Shown here piece by piece: positions 1-14,573 of a DNA stretch of 64,000 nucleotides. The stretch comes from Elephas maximus indicus (Eukaryota; Chordata; Mammalia; Proboscidea; Elephantidae). The notes under the pieces were generated by a model. It did not search any database, was not told the origin of the DNA, and saw only the letters and a list, made by a program, of their open reading frames with translations. The number at the start of each line of letters is the position of its first letter. The first letter of the stretch is position 1. Both the position numbers and the translations under genes were made by a program. The stretch is from contig NC_064822.1 in assembly GCF_024166365.1 (NCBI RefSeq), forward strand, positions 101,180,823 through 101,244,822. Direction: 5' to 3'.

Positions 1-8
1 ATTCTTAC

Positions 9-4201
<4,193 letters not shown>

Positions 4202-4983
4202 GATGGGCACTAGAAGGAATGGGTGCAGCGATCAGCGCTAGGCTCCTTTTGTCCTTGGCGGTGCACCAGCCCTCGCTTCTGCCTGCGAAGGTAGAGGCGG
4301 CGCGTCAGCACTGCAGCGCCCGCTCGCTCGCTCCTTCGCTCGCCCGCCCCGCGCGGTCACGTGACGCCTCCGGGCGGCGCAGCGCGGCTGATTCATCCCC
4401 GGCCAGGCGAGTGGAAAAGTACCAGCGGAGCGCGAGGGGCGGGGGCACGCCGAGGGGCGGAAAAGTACAGACAGCCGAGCGCGGAGAACAAAGATGATCC
4501 CACCGCAACGCCGTGCCCGCGGAGGCCTGCGCCCTGCGCCCTGCGCGCTCCGGCTCCCCTCTCCGGAGGGTTTTAGGGTTTCACACACTCCGTCACCCCA
4601 CGTCTAGGCGGAGGGGGCGAGGGGGCTCTGTTTGACTTTTCCCTCCAGCTTCTTTGGTTGTGCACAGGGACGCAGGGCACACATCCTGCCCCTGCATTTG
4701 CTAGGTGTGCATGCAACCGAGGCGCACGGTCCCGTTTTTAGCACTTGTAACAACAATGCCGCGTAACCCCTCTTTTAATGCCAAATGGGGTTATGTTCCT
4801 GCGGCAGATAACATACGTCCAGATAAAGAAGTAAAAAGCTTTCGAGAGGTGACAAACGCCCGTAGCCGGGTGCGCACTGGGCGCCGTGGGTTTGTTTACA
4901 CGTGCACACCCGTGCCCTCGGGTGCACACGTCCAGAGGCATTTGGCTGGCGAGCACTTCGCCCGGCCCGCCCCTCCTATGCCC

Positions 4984-5018
4984 GGAAAGGAAACTGATGC
5001 AACATCGATCATAGATTG
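4984..5018 (-). promoter_or_regulatory. SLC38A2: Intronic amino acid response element cluster (CAAT box, CARE/AARE, purine-rich block)
   Basis: In gene direction there is a CAAT motif at 5018-5015, then GTTGCATCA at 5003-4995 (reverse TGATGCAAC, matching the C/EBP-ATF composite consensus TGATGNAAN), then the block GGAAAGGAAA at 4993-4984 (plus strand). The same trio in intron 1 of human SNAT2 mediates ATF4-dependent induction under amino acid limitation. The core here differs from the human core I recall (ATTGCATCA) at one base outside the invariant TGATG. The spacing and order fit a conserved enhancer. Confidence 0.82.
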
Positions 5019-5455
5019 TCAAACGTTCCCGACCCGTCTTCCCCAATCTTGGCCTCTATTATAATACAAACCTAAACGCACCTCTGCCGCCCCCAGACTC
5101 TTGGCTCCCTGGATTTAATTTATTACTATTATTATTATTACTATTACGAATGCAAATCGGTCACAAGACTTGCCGCAGCGAAGCCGCTGGCCGGGCCGGT
5201 TCCCCTCCCCCTAACGGGAGGACGCAACTCCGCGCGGAACTGGCAGGCGGTCCCCGCCCTGCGCCCCCTCTCCGCCTCGACGGGCGGCGACCCCGAACGG
5301 CGGGCAGCGACCAGAGGTGAGCCCCGCCAGGAGAAAACGCCCGCCCCCGGGGAACGGCCCCGCTGCCTTCCCGCCGCGGCCCCTCCCGGGCGCCCCTCCC
5401 CCACTCCCGCCCTGGCCCGCGCCCTCTGCAGGGACGCGTCCCCAGCATCCGTTAC

Positions 5456-5730
5456 CTCGGTGGTCTCGGCTCCTGTGTCCCGGAAACCTCACAAAACACG
5501 GCTTGGGTGGGTTTTTCTCAAACCCCAAATAGTAAAAAAATTAAAAAAAAAATTTTTAAACCAAGAATAGGCAGGAAAAAAATAATTTTAATAAAGGAAA
5601 ATGGCAAGTTGCCGCCCCAATAATCTGGCGTCCGCCGTCTTAAGAGAAAGACGCAAGTATGCGGGAGCGCGTGCTTCGGCGGCGGGCGGCGGTGCGGTAC
5701 TAGACGCTCCGAGGCGGCGACGACTCAAGG
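5456..5730 (-). other. SLC38A2: SLC38A2 exon 1, non-coding 5' UTR with U-rich tract
   Basis: The 3' edge is set by the donor GAG|GTAAC (5455-5451). The 5' edge is inferred from the TATA box about 27-30 bp upstream, giving a start near 5730. The leader is about 275 nt and has no AUG on the gene strand, as no CAT occurs on the plus strand here. Its 5' half is GC-rich. Its 3' half holds an unusual U-rich run (gene strand of about 5515-5600). The SNAT2 leader is reported to support cap-independent translation during amino acid starvation; that is established knowledge, not seen in the sequence. Confidence 0.8.
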
Positions 5731-5756
5731 CTTTAGAGGGGCCCGGCGAGCGGCGG

Positions 5757-5764
5757 GTTATAAG
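5757..5764 (-). promoter_or_regulatory. SLC38A2: TATA box of SLC38A2
   Basis: The minus strand reads CTTATAAC. It lies at the upstream edge of the inferred first exon, inside a CpG island, at the right distance from a start near 5730. A transcription start there places the intron-1 response element at about +727, close to the position I recall for the human gene (about +709 to +717), which supports this choice. Confidence 0.65.
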
Positions 5765-5769
5765 TGCCG

Positions 5770-5885
5770 TCCCCGCCGACGCGTCAGGGGGCGGTGCCGC
5801 GGCCGCCCGGGTGGCTTCCCTTTGTGTATCAACACCACCTGGGCTCCGCCCCGGCCCGCCCGGCCGCCAGGCCCCGCCTCTGCCC
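5770..5885 (-). promoter_or_regulatory. SLC38A2: SLC38A2 proximal promoter: GC boxes and a CRE-like site
   Basis: GC boxes (GGGCGG or reverse) lie at about 5787-5794, 5846-5854 and 5871-5877. A CRE-like TGACGCGTC reads on the gene strand at about 5777-5785. This is an Sp1-type promoter arrangement upstream of the TATA box. The individual sites are motif matches only. Confidence 0.5.
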
Positions 5886-6059
5886 CCCCCCCCCCGCCTT
5901 TCCGCACCCTGCCCCCAGTCGCTGACTCCGCCAGCCCAGCCCAACCCAGCCCGCGGGCGCCCACGACCCTCCGGCGAGCCGAACCTCGCAGTGGCTGCAG
6001 CTTCCCCTCAGTCCGAACCCCCGGGGGCTTCCCTCTGCCTGTTCTTTTCAGCGCGGGCT

Positions 6060-7977
6060 GGTGCCCAACACATGTGCTTGTCTTTGAAGAGCGTTCTCCT
6101 TCAAATTACCCTCTGTCGCGAGTTACCAGCAGTCTTTGCTTTCTCCTCGAGGCTTTTTGGGGACACATCCCACCCACCCATCAGTTTCATGCCTGTTATT
6201 TTTGTGATTTACATTGGGGTTTTCTCTCGCAAACTTGAGCCAAAGCAGCAACGTTGTTCTGGTGGTCGGTTTCTGTTTTCGTTCTTCCTTATCTATCTAG
6301 ACCTGCTTTCACTCTTCAAAACTAGCTCGATTAGGTCGGTTGGCAGCTGTTTTGGGGGATATCCTTTTTGTATAGAAATGAAAACCCTACAGGGGGAAAA
6401 GCTACATCCTGACCAGCAAGCCAGACCCCTTGAGAAGCAGCCCGGGTTGGGAGGCTCGCTCTTGTGATGCGGTTTACGAGTCCCTAGTGTTCCCTTCGCA
6501 GACACATTTCACTCATTGCACCACCACCGCTCCCCACCCCCAATTTGGTTTTTGTCTCCCTCCTCGCCTTCCTTTCCTTGTATTTACAAAGGCACTGCTC
6601 TTCGCTGGAATGTCAGTCTGAGTTGCTTTTTCCCGAGCCTGGTCCTTTCCCTTCCCGCGATGATGTGGTCTTGCTCAGCCAGGCACCTAGGGGGCCCCTT
6701 GGTTGTGGAATACTTGGTGCTGCCGGAAAGGCAGGAGTTTCTGAAAACAAAAACTGCTTAAGAGAGAAATGCTTGTTGAATGAATAAACGCGTTTGACCT
6801 ACTGCTCTCTTCCTTTTGGGGACGTGGGAGACTTTGGGCAGGGCATAGAGGAAAGGGCTGAGTGTGATCACAAATTTTGTTTTTAATATTTTCCTGAGGA
6901 AATCTATACAACTATTTCCGTGGCACGTGAAGCTGCCTGTGTCTTTTGCCTGTACTAGTGTTCATAATTGACAGGGGTGGACCCGATTTCCTCTTTACAT
7001 TCATGTGCTCCCCACCCTTAACCTTCTACTCTGGTCGGACCAGTCTCACCTAAACAATACTTTTTCCTGCTTTGGTGCCCTACACCACCTCCCCCCAAAT
7101 GCCAACATCACTCAAGGCTGAGTCACTGATCCTTGAGAAAGTCTCTCTCTGCTTATAGCCCCACCTTCGCAGACCTCTTTTTGCAGGTCGTGTTTTCTGA
7201 AGCCATGTGGTGCAAGACTTAAAATGCTTGCTGTCTTGTACTTAAAGTTGTTCAAATTTGTAGTCTTGTCTCCCCCAAAAGATTGTGAATTCTCTGAGGG
7301 TGGGTCTGGAATTTGATACACAGTTGGTGCTGAAAAAAAATTGATTTTTTTCCTTCCACATACTACATTTTTTAGTAACATCAATCAACTGTTCTGGTCA
7401 GGAGGGAGGACAATCTGCGATTTGTATTGGAGGATTAGAGAGGAGTCTGGGAAAATGCTCTTACATCAGGTTTCAACTGATAAAAATCAAAAAGGCTTGA
7501 ACCCCTTTTTTATCCAGGTGAGTCTCTGGTTGGTCCCTGGCACAGTCAGGGGTGCTGCAGAAGCCCTCAGGTCTGGTGGTTATGGCTGGCAAATTGCACT
7601 CTCACAACTAGACCTCTTGTCCTTTCGACATTTTAATGGTTTACATTGTAACACATACATTGGAGAAGCGCAAGACCTGTAAAATTGAGGGCAAACCGGG
7701 GTTGGGGGGTAGCAGGGGATGTAATCTCGAGCTGACTTCTGTAGGATCAGAACCTGAATAGTAAATGACAAAAAAAAAAAGGGGGGGGGGAGAAGGGTTG
7801 AAACTTCTATTTTTCTAATGCCAATTTGATTCATGTTTTGAAGGGCCAATCTGAGGCATATCTGCTGACTCAAGTGGCTTCCAACTGAGGCCCCATGTGC
7901 TTTGGGTTTTGGCTTTTATGCTTTGGGCTAGGATGCATGGGGCATACTGTTCTCCTCTGATTTCTGGGAAACTGTAT
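6060..7977. other. Intergenic stretch upstream of SLC38A2
   Basis: The stretch is unique-looking. It holds weak traces of old L2/MIR-type tails at about 6755-6790 and 7240-7335 (ending in TTGAATGAATAAA or CAGTTGGTGCT patterns). A transcript divergent from SLC38A2 could start near its left edge, but no exon can be shown. Confidence 0.4.
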
Positions 7978-8147
7978 GGAGCCCTGTTGGCACAGCGGTT
8001 AAGAGGTCGGCTGCTAACCAAAGGTCGGCAGTTTAAATCCACCAGCTGCTCCTTGAAAACTATATGAGGCAGTTCTACTCTCTCCTGCAGAGTTGCTACC
8101 AGTTGAAATCAGCTCAACGGCTGTAGGGTTTTTTTTTTTTGGTTTGG
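7978..8147 (+). mobile_element. AfroSINE, full length
   Basis: It has the head GGAGCCCTGTTGGCACAGCG, the tRNA-like B-box region AGGTCGGCAGTTTAAATCC, the body with GGCAGTTCTACTCT and a T-rich tail. It is the short class, diverged in the tail. Confidence 0.88.
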
Positions 8148-8849
8148 TGTTACCAATACCTGTTGGCCAGATGTGCTACAATTTTGTCTGATTTCCAAGC
8201 TAATGTTTTAGAAGAACAGCATTTTTCAAACTGCAGAATGGGACCCCGTGGTAGATTGTGACCAACTGAGTGGATTGCTACCAACTTTTTTTTTTTTCTT
8301 TAATGAAATAGAATAGAATAAAAAATATTAGTATGACATATATAATAATACTAAGTATTATTCTGTAAAGTTTTTATATGGGCATTCTGAGTTGTGATGT
8401 AAAATATATTCCTTACTGTGGACAGGAGTCAAAGAATTTTGAAAGCTGCTGAGAGCAAACTGTACAATCACAAATATCAGTTGTCAACTTTGAATTTTCA
8501 GGAATGCATTGTCAAGGTAGGTTGTTAGAAGTTTTTGGTGAAGTTAGGTAGCTATCTTCTGTAGAATTATGCGATCATTATCACCTAATAAAAGTTTCAT
8601 AACTCGTTCACCTTCTCAACTTTAGGACGATCCTCACAATTCTATCAAATGCTTCAGTTTGCCTCAAGTAAGCTTACACGTTAAATTTGCTTCTCTCTAC
8701 TCTCTGTTTCCCGTTGAATAGTTTAAAGTTCTTGGGTTGGCATTCACGCTTTCTTTGATCTGGCCCCAGCCTAGCTTTCCAAACTTGCCTTCTTTTATTC
8801 TTTGTGGTCCCCAATGAATCTCACCTCCTGATAGTCATCCCCATTTTTA

Positions 8850-9461
8850 ATCCCCTCCTCTTGACCGTGGGCTGGATCTAGTGACTTGCTTCTGATGAAT
8901 GTTGTTGTTGTCGTTAGGTGCCTTTGAGTTGGATCCAACTCATAGAGACCTTGTGTATAACAGAACGAAGTGTTGCCAGGTCCTGCACCATCCTCACAAT
9001 AGCAGGTGTGTTTGAGCCTATTGCTGCTAGGGAATTGAATTCAGCAAAAGTGATAGCTTGTCACTTCTGAGATTAGGTTACAAAAAAAAAGCGAGATTCC
9101 AGCTTACATTTTGAGCAATAGCACTTTCTCTTTCTCTCTGCCTCATTTGCTTTAAGGGAAATCAGCTGCCATCTTGTGAACTGTCCCACCGAGAGACCCG
9201 CGTGGTAAGGTACTGATGTCTCTGGCAAAAGCTAGCAAGGACCCAAGGCCTGCCAACAGTCACATGAATAAGCTTGAAAGCACATCCTGCCCAGTTAAAC
9301 CTTGAGATGACCACAGCCCCAGCTAATACCTTAGCCAGAAGTCCCAGCTAGGCCGCCTAGATTTCTGACCCACAGAAATAATGGGATAAAAAGGCTTGCT
9401 GTTTTAAGCCACTAAGTTTTGGTGTAGTTTGTTACTTGGTGATGGATAACTAATACATTTC
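8850..9461 (+). mobile_element. MLT1-like (ERVL-MaLR) LTR remnant, interrupted by an RTE fragment
   Basis: The sequence resembles MaLR-type LTRs: GGGCTGGATCTAGTGACTTG, then the block TCACTTCTGAGATTAGGTTA, then TTAAGCCACTAAGTTTTGG and the end GGATAACTAATACA. It is broken at 8901-9030 by an RTE 3' end. The subfamily name is not certain. Confidence 0.5.
8901..9030 (-). mobile_element. RTE LINE 3' end fragment
   Basis: The reverse of the RTE tail begins GTTGTTGTTGTCGTTAGGTG and runs to the segment AGCAGGTGTGTTTGAGCC. It sits inside the LTR remnant at 8850-9461, so it arrived later. Confidence 0.75.
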
Positions 9462-9499
9462 CTTTCATATACCCTATGTTTTTGCCAAAATGTATTGTT

Positions 9500-9700
9500 T
9501 AGCATTCTCAGTATAAACAATTACCCCACTGCTCAGAATGTTCTCCATCCTTCCTCTTCCCTGCCATTACTGTTTGTCTAAATTCTACCTTTCCTATGAG
9601 GTCCTGCTTAAATATTACTGTTCCTTCTTTATCTGATGTTCCCATTTGAAACTAATTTCATTCTATTTTGAACTTAGTTCTTTTTAAGTATCTATTTGTG
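9500..9700 (+). repeat. Possible L2 LINE fragment
   Basis: Resembles L2 3'-end text (CTACCTTTCCTATGAGGTCC and TTATCTGATGTTCCC). Diverged; a similar trace lies at about 8740-8830. Confidence 0.35.
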
Positions 9701-9844
9701 ACACTATCTGTTGTGTTGTTTGTATACTAGATTTTATATTAGTAACTTTTCAGGTAGAATCTGGCTAACCACGTTAGCCTGGTCATTTGTAAAAAGAAGT
9801 AATTTTTGAATTATAAATGAATTAAATGTTTTTTTAATAGAATT

Positions 9845-10119
9845 TAAAAAAAAAAAAAACCATTGCCATCAAGTCGATTGCAATTTATAGCGACCCTATA
9901 CGATAGAGTAGAACTGCCCCCTAGGAGGAAACCCTGGTGGCATAGTGGTTAAGTGCTACGGCTGCTAATCCTGCAGGGTCATTACGAGTAGGAATTGACT
10001 CGCAGTAGGTTTGGTTTTTTGGTTTGGCCCCATAGGATTTCCAAGGAGTGGCTGGTGATTCAAACTGCCAACTTCTTTGGTTAGCAGCTGAGCTCTTAAC
10101 CACTGTGCCACCAGGGCTG
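9845..10119 (-). mobile_element. AfroSINE split by a second, internally deleted SINE
   Basis: The minus-strand SINE occupies 9845-9922 (tail CCATTGCCATCAAGTCGATT) and 10027-10119 (head, ending ACCACTGTGCCACCAGGGCT). Between them sits a plus-strand copy. The interrupted halves join at the GAACTGCCCCATAGG part of the body. Confidence 0.8.
9925..10026 (+). mobile_element. AfroSINE with internal deletion, nested in another SINE
   Basis: The head GGAAACCCTGGTGGCATAGTGG and the tail GGAATTGACTCGCAGTAGG are joined with the middle of the body missing. It lies inside the minus copy 9845-10119. Confidence 0.78.
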
Positions 10120-10689
10120 CATAGTATTTATTACTACTGACAGCACTGGGCTGGGCAAAATTATTTTAAATATATTTATTTACTTGTTTATTATTTGTCT
10201 CCCTCACTAGGATATAAGCTCCATGAGGGCAGGGTTTTAATCAGCTTTGATCACTGCTGGCTCTAACACCTAGAATAGTACCTGGCAATACCTTTTTGCT
10301 GAATGAAAAAATGTAGGGATAAATAGTTTTGAGTTTCTCAAGGACCAGGGGAAAACCTATTGTCTACTAGGCATCTATCTTATCCATGACTAACTAAAGC
10401 GGAACTCTCATTGCCCTACCCAAGCTGTTGTTCCCCTAATCTTTCCATCTTAGAAAAATACCACCACCATTCACTGGGGAGCTCAGGCCCCAGACAAGGA
10501 AGTCATCTTGAGTCTTCTCTTTCCTCAAGCACATATCCCATCCGGAAGTCTTGAGGGCTCTGCCTCCAAATATATTTAGAATCTTGCCACTTCTCAACAT
10601 TTCTACTGCTGTCTCTCTAGTCCCAACTCCCTCACCTCTCTCCTGGATCAAGGTGAGAGCCACAAGCTAACCCATCTCCTGGCTTCCAT

Positions 10690-11320
10690 TCTTGGTGCTC
10701 ATAGCCTATTCTCCACCCAGCAGTGAGAGAGATCTTCTAAGAACATAAATAAAATCCCTTGCTTAAAGGGATAAACCATTTCCTTTGTTTAACTCCTTCC
10801 AATGACTTCTAATTGCAATCAGGATAAAATCCAAATTCTCACTCACCATGCCTCACATGGTCATGACCCTGCCTATCTACTCGGCCTCATCTCCTACCAC
10901 TCTTTGGCCATATTTGCACTACGTAATAGCCATTTTTTTTAATAGCCGTATTGGCTTTCTTTCTGTCCTAAAACATACTAAGTTATTCCCTTTTCAGGGC
11001 TTTGCACTTGCTGTTCCTTCTGCCTAGAAATTTCCTTGCCCATATTTTTGTGTGGCTGCTTTCTCATCATTTAGGTCTCAGCTTAAATGTCACCTCCTCA
11101 AAAAAAAAATAAAAAAATTCTTTGTTCCAGCAAAAGTTGTCCCTTGCACCCAATCTCCATTTCCCCCATTGTCCCCTTTCCTGTATCTTTCCTCCCAAAT
11201 CTCTTTCTGGAATGTCAACTCCATGAGGAAAAGATTTTTGTTTTCTTTGTTGAATCTACATTGTCTAAAACAGTGCCTGATAACTAGTAGGAGCTCAGTA
11301 AGTGTGTGTTAATACATTTA
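10690..11320 (+). repeat. L2 LINE 3' region
   Basis: Old L2 text: CTTCCAATGACTTCTAATTG, AAATCCAAATTCTCACTCACC, GGGCTTTGCACTTGCTGTTC, CAGCTTAAATGTCACCTCCT, and the end AACTCCATGAGG to AGTAGGAGCTCAGTAAGTG. A further L2/MIR-type tail lies at 10205-10310. The family is ancient and mammal-wide. Confidence 0.65.
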
Positions 11321-11325
11321 TCTCT

Positions 11326-11471
11326 CAGTGCCTAATCCACTACTGTCGAGTGGATTCCAACTCATAGAGACCCTGTAAAACAAAGTAGAACTGCCCCATA
11401 GGGTTTCTAAGGAGCAGCTTGTGGATTTGAACTGCCGACCTTTTGGTTAGCAGCCATAGCTTTTAAACTCT
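11326..11471 (-). mobile_element. AfroSINE, head truncated
   Basis: Reverse SINE text from CTACTGTCGAGTGGATTCCA through GAACTGCCCCATAGGGTTTC to TTTTGGTTAGCAGCCATAGC. The distal head is lost. Confidence 0.85.
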
Positions 11472-11569
11472 GAATAAATATCTGTCAAATTGAATGAATG
11501 ACAAAATATATCATACACAGATGTCTCGATACAGTAAGGAATAGGACAATGGATATGTGTCTGATGCCC

Positions 11570-11705
11570 TAATTTCTAGTCATGATCTGGGCCATATTAC
11601 ACTGAATGATTATGAGTCCACATTCCACTTCAGTTTCCTTGTCTATAGAATTAGGGTAATAACGTCTGCCAATCCTACCTTCCTCAGAATGGTGTTGTGT
11701 CATTT
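11570..11705 (-). repeat. Possible MIR fragment
   Basis: The text CACTTCAGTTTCCTTGTCTA followed by GGGTAATAACG resembles a reversed MIR core. It is old and diverged. Confidence 0.4.
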
Positions 11706-11844
11706 TGTATATTTTGTTCATAGGATCATACTTAGTAGGTATTCAGTACATAACTTTCTAGCCTAAAGCAACGATATTGACTCTGTGAGTGCCCTATTGA
11801 CCTTAGCATGTTTTTCTGGCATTGAAAAATACTGTATGAGGTAT

Positions 11845-12580
11845 TGTCTTAGTTATCTAGTGCTGCTATAACAGAAATACTACAAGTGGATGGCTTTAAC
11901 AAAGAGAAATTTATTTCCTCACAGTAAAGTAGGCTGATTAAGTCCAAATTCATGGTGTCAGCTCCAGGGGAAAGCTTTCTGTCTCTGTTGGCCTTCTCAT
12001 CAATCTTCCCCTGGACTAGGAGCTTCTCTGCACAGGAACCCCAGGTCCAAAAGACACGCTTTGCTCCCGGAAAAGACATGCTTTCTTGGTGGTATGAGGT
12101 CTCCCTTCTCTACTAGGTTCCCTTTCCTTTTATCCCTTTACTTTGCATCAGGGATGTGACCTGAAAAGGGTGTTACAATCCCACCCTAATCCTCTTTAAC
12201 ATAAAATTACAATCACAAAATGGAGGACAGATACTGGTGATCAGTGAGCTTCTTGGATCAAATAGACATTTAAGACTATGTTGGCATCTCCTGTCTAGAG
12301 GGGAGATGGGAGGGTAGAGGGGTGTCAGAAGCTGGCTGAATGGACGTGAAAAGAGAGAATGGAGGTAAGGAGTGTGCTGTCTCACTAGGTGGAGAGCAGT
12401 TAGGAGTATACAGCAAGGCATGTATAAATTTTTGTATGAGACACTGAATTGATTTGTAAACTTTCACTTAAAGCACAATAAAAATTAAAAAAAAAATGGA
12501 GGACAACCACACATACTGGGAATCACGCCTAACCAAGTTGATATACACATTTTTGGGGGGACATAATTCAATCCATGACA
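11845..12580 (-). mobile_element. Lineage LTR of about 500 bp with an L1 end nested in it
   Basis: It begins TGTCTTAGTTATCTAGTGCT and ends TTCAATCCATGACA, with flanking GGTAT (11840-11844) and GGTAC (12581-12585), a near-perfect 5-bp duplication as expected of ERVL/MaLR-type insertion. By the position of AATAAA in sister copies, sense is minus. Minus the 263-bp nested insert it is about 473 bp. No internal viral genes are present, so it is a solo LTR. Confidence 0.75.
12230..12492 (+). mobile_element. 5'-truncated L1 3' end nested in an LTR
   Basis: It ends CACTTAAAGCACAATAAAAA plus an A-run. It is flanked by AAAATGGAGGACA at 12217-12229 and 12493-12505, a 13-bp target-site duplication. This is classic L1-type retrotransposition with severe 5' truncation. 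Confidence 0.8.
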
Positions 12581-12589
12581 GGTACCAAC

Positions 12590-13080
12590 TGCTGTAACAC
12601 ATTCTCCCCAAAACTCAGTGGCTGAAAACAACTATAATCATTTACTATCTCTCAAAGTTTCTATGGGTCAGGAATTCAAGAGCAGCTCAGTTTGGTGGTT
12701 CAGGTTTGGGGTCTCTTTCCATGCTGCAGTCAGTAGTTGGCCAGGATGGTAGCCATTTTGACTGGGGCTGGAAGATCTACTTCCAAGATGGTTCACTTAC
12801 ATGCTGGCAAGTTGACTTCTCTCCATGAAGGCTTCTCCACATGCCTGACTGAATGTCCTGACAACATGGCACATGACTTACCCCAGAGCAAATGATGTAT
12901 GAAAGACTAAGGCAAAAGCTGCAATGCCTCTATGACCTAGCCTTTAAAGTCACACATCTTCACTCTTTCCATATTCTATCAGTCCCAAGGCAAGCCCTGA
13001 TTCAATGTCAGAGGGGGAACTTGTTGAATACCAGGAAGTGAGGATCACTGGGAGCCATCCTGGAGGCAGACTGCCACAGA
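12590..13080 (-). mobile_element. MaLR/MLT1-like LTR remnant
   Basis: Reversed LTR text: CAGTGGCTGAAAACAACTAT, CTATGGGTCAGGAATTC, ATGACCTAGCCTTTAAAGTC, CCATATTCTATCAGTCC. It directly adjoins the younger LTR at 11845-12580. Confidence 0.55.
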
Positions 13081-13183
13081 AAGGTTGTCAGCAGCAGGAA
13101 GCTTTTTTTTGCAAGAAACAGAATAAGCAATTAAAAGTGAATTAAATAATAAGGACATTTACTACCCCACCTAATACGAAGTC

Positions 13184-13348
13184 TGGAAACCCTGGTGGTG
13201 CAGTAATGGTTAAGAACTATGGCTGCTAACCAAATGGTCGGCAGTTCGAATCCATGAGGCACTCCTTGGAAACCTTATGGGGCAGTTCTACTCTGTCCTA
13301 TAGGGTGGCTATGAGTCAGAATCGACTCAACTGCAATGGGTTTTAATA
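13184..13348 (+). mobile_element. AfroSINE, full length
   Basis: Head GGAAACCCTGGTGGTGCAGT, then GGTCGGCAGTTCGAATCC (intact B-box-like sequence), body GGGGCAGTTCTACTCTGTCC and tail GAGTCAGAATCGACTCAAC. One of the better-preserved short-class copies. Confidence 0.92.
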
Positions 13349-14097
13349 GGAAGTCTGCAGACAGGGCAGTTCTGGGGTTAATTCTTGGCCTCGATAATCT
13401 CCTCAAAGACTACCGCTCTGTCTTTTCACTCTGACATCTTCGACATGCTGGAGATGTCTACTGTTATGGTCACACATTCGCTGTAGTGGTTTCAGCAGTC
13501 ATTTGCAAACAGGACCACATCCAGTGAAAAAAGAGGTGTGTCAATTTTTATTAGGAGAGATAACATTTCCTGGAAGTGCTGTTGTAGATGTCCCAAGTCC
13601 CATTGTCCAGAATTGGGTCACACAGTTGTGCACAAAAAATACATTCTATTGTGAATATATATTTTCAAGCATCAGTGTTTTATAAATAGATGCCTCATTT
13701 CTCAGCAAGAAAAAGATAATTATGATGCTCACAGAAATTCAACTGTAAATATTACTTTAGAATATTCAGATGGCTTTACACACATTTTCATGTAAATATA
13801 TTCAATTCTGTCAAGGCTGTAGAACTTTCCAGGGACCTAACATCAGTACTGTTTCTCTCATCACCTTCCTAAAAAAAAAGGAGGGGGGGAGGGGGAACGT
13901 TGGCTGAGACCTATGCCATTGACCTAACTATTGACCTTTTTTGTGATATTTACCTACTGACCATCTCATATGACCCTGTGATGGTCCATTTTCTATGGTG
14001 TAGTATATATCCACGAATAAGAGAACAAACAGTGTCAGAAGAATGAAGGATTTATTGACCATGAGTCTTTCTCCAGGTAAACCAGGGCTTTGAACTT

Positions 14098-14340
14098 GTT
14101 TGTTGTTTCAAACCCCTGCTAAGAATTTCCATTTCAGATGTACTGAATAAGAGTCTACATTTTTAACAAGATCCCCAGGTGATTCTTACGTATAATAAAT
14201 TTTGAGAACCACTGCTCTATTACTGGTTCTCAGAATTGGTCCCTAACCAGCAACATTAGCATGCCTGGGAACTTGTTAGAAACGTAAGTTCTTAGGAGGG
14301 GTTCAAACCTGAACAAACGGGTTTGAAGCCCTGGGGTAAA
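14098..14340. repeat. hAT-type DNA transposon fragments, two in opposite orientation
   Basis: The text ATCCCCAGGTGATTCTTACG to TTTTGAGAACCACTGCTC, followed by ACTGGTTCTCAGAATTGG, resembles a pair of non-autonomous hAT ends facing each other (GAGAACCACTG / GGTTCTCA). The family name is not certain. Confidence 0.5.
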
Positions 14341-14573
14341 CTGACACCTGCTAACCAGCAATAAGTGGCTTGGAAAGTGAAATGTGAAAGCAAAATCACA
14401 GATGTGAGTTCCCATACACATGCTTACTGGTTACTTAGAAAGTGCCAAGGTTAAACTAAAGATCAAGAATTAAGTTAGAAAACAAGGGTGTGTATGTACT
14501 TAATAAAGAAAAGATTTACATGTTTTATTTAATAGTATATTATGCTCCATTCATAAGCCCTCTACTGCTATCT

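Larger units (their letters stand above)
4225..6060. promoter_or_regulatory. SLC38A2: CpG island spanning SLC38A2 promoter, exon 1 and intron 1
   Basis: CpG-dense, GC-rich sequence runs from just upstream of exon 2 to about 300 bp beyond the TATA box, with a lower-GC dip at about 4620-5160 and an (ATT)n-like run at 5118-5147. It is free of interspersed repeats, as expected of a constitutive promoter. Several long open frames on both strands here come from GC richness and are not genes. Intron 1 (5455-4210) lies inside it. Confidence 0.85.

Noticed and set aside
4219..5064. Several frames of 67-119 codons on both strands in intron 1
   Set aside because: These arise from GC-rich composition within intron 1 of SLC38A2; none has conserved motifs.
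5601..6467. A 288-codon open frame on the plus strand across the SLC38A2 promoter
   Set aside because: Its Pro/Arg/Ala-rich content follows the CpG island composition. It overlaps the promoter and first exon in antisense and shows no domain.
7978..8147. tRNA-like sequences (GGTTAAG...GTTCGAATCC) as tRNA genes
   Set aside because: They are the heads of tRNA-derived SINEs present dozens of times, with no full cloverleaf or terminator.
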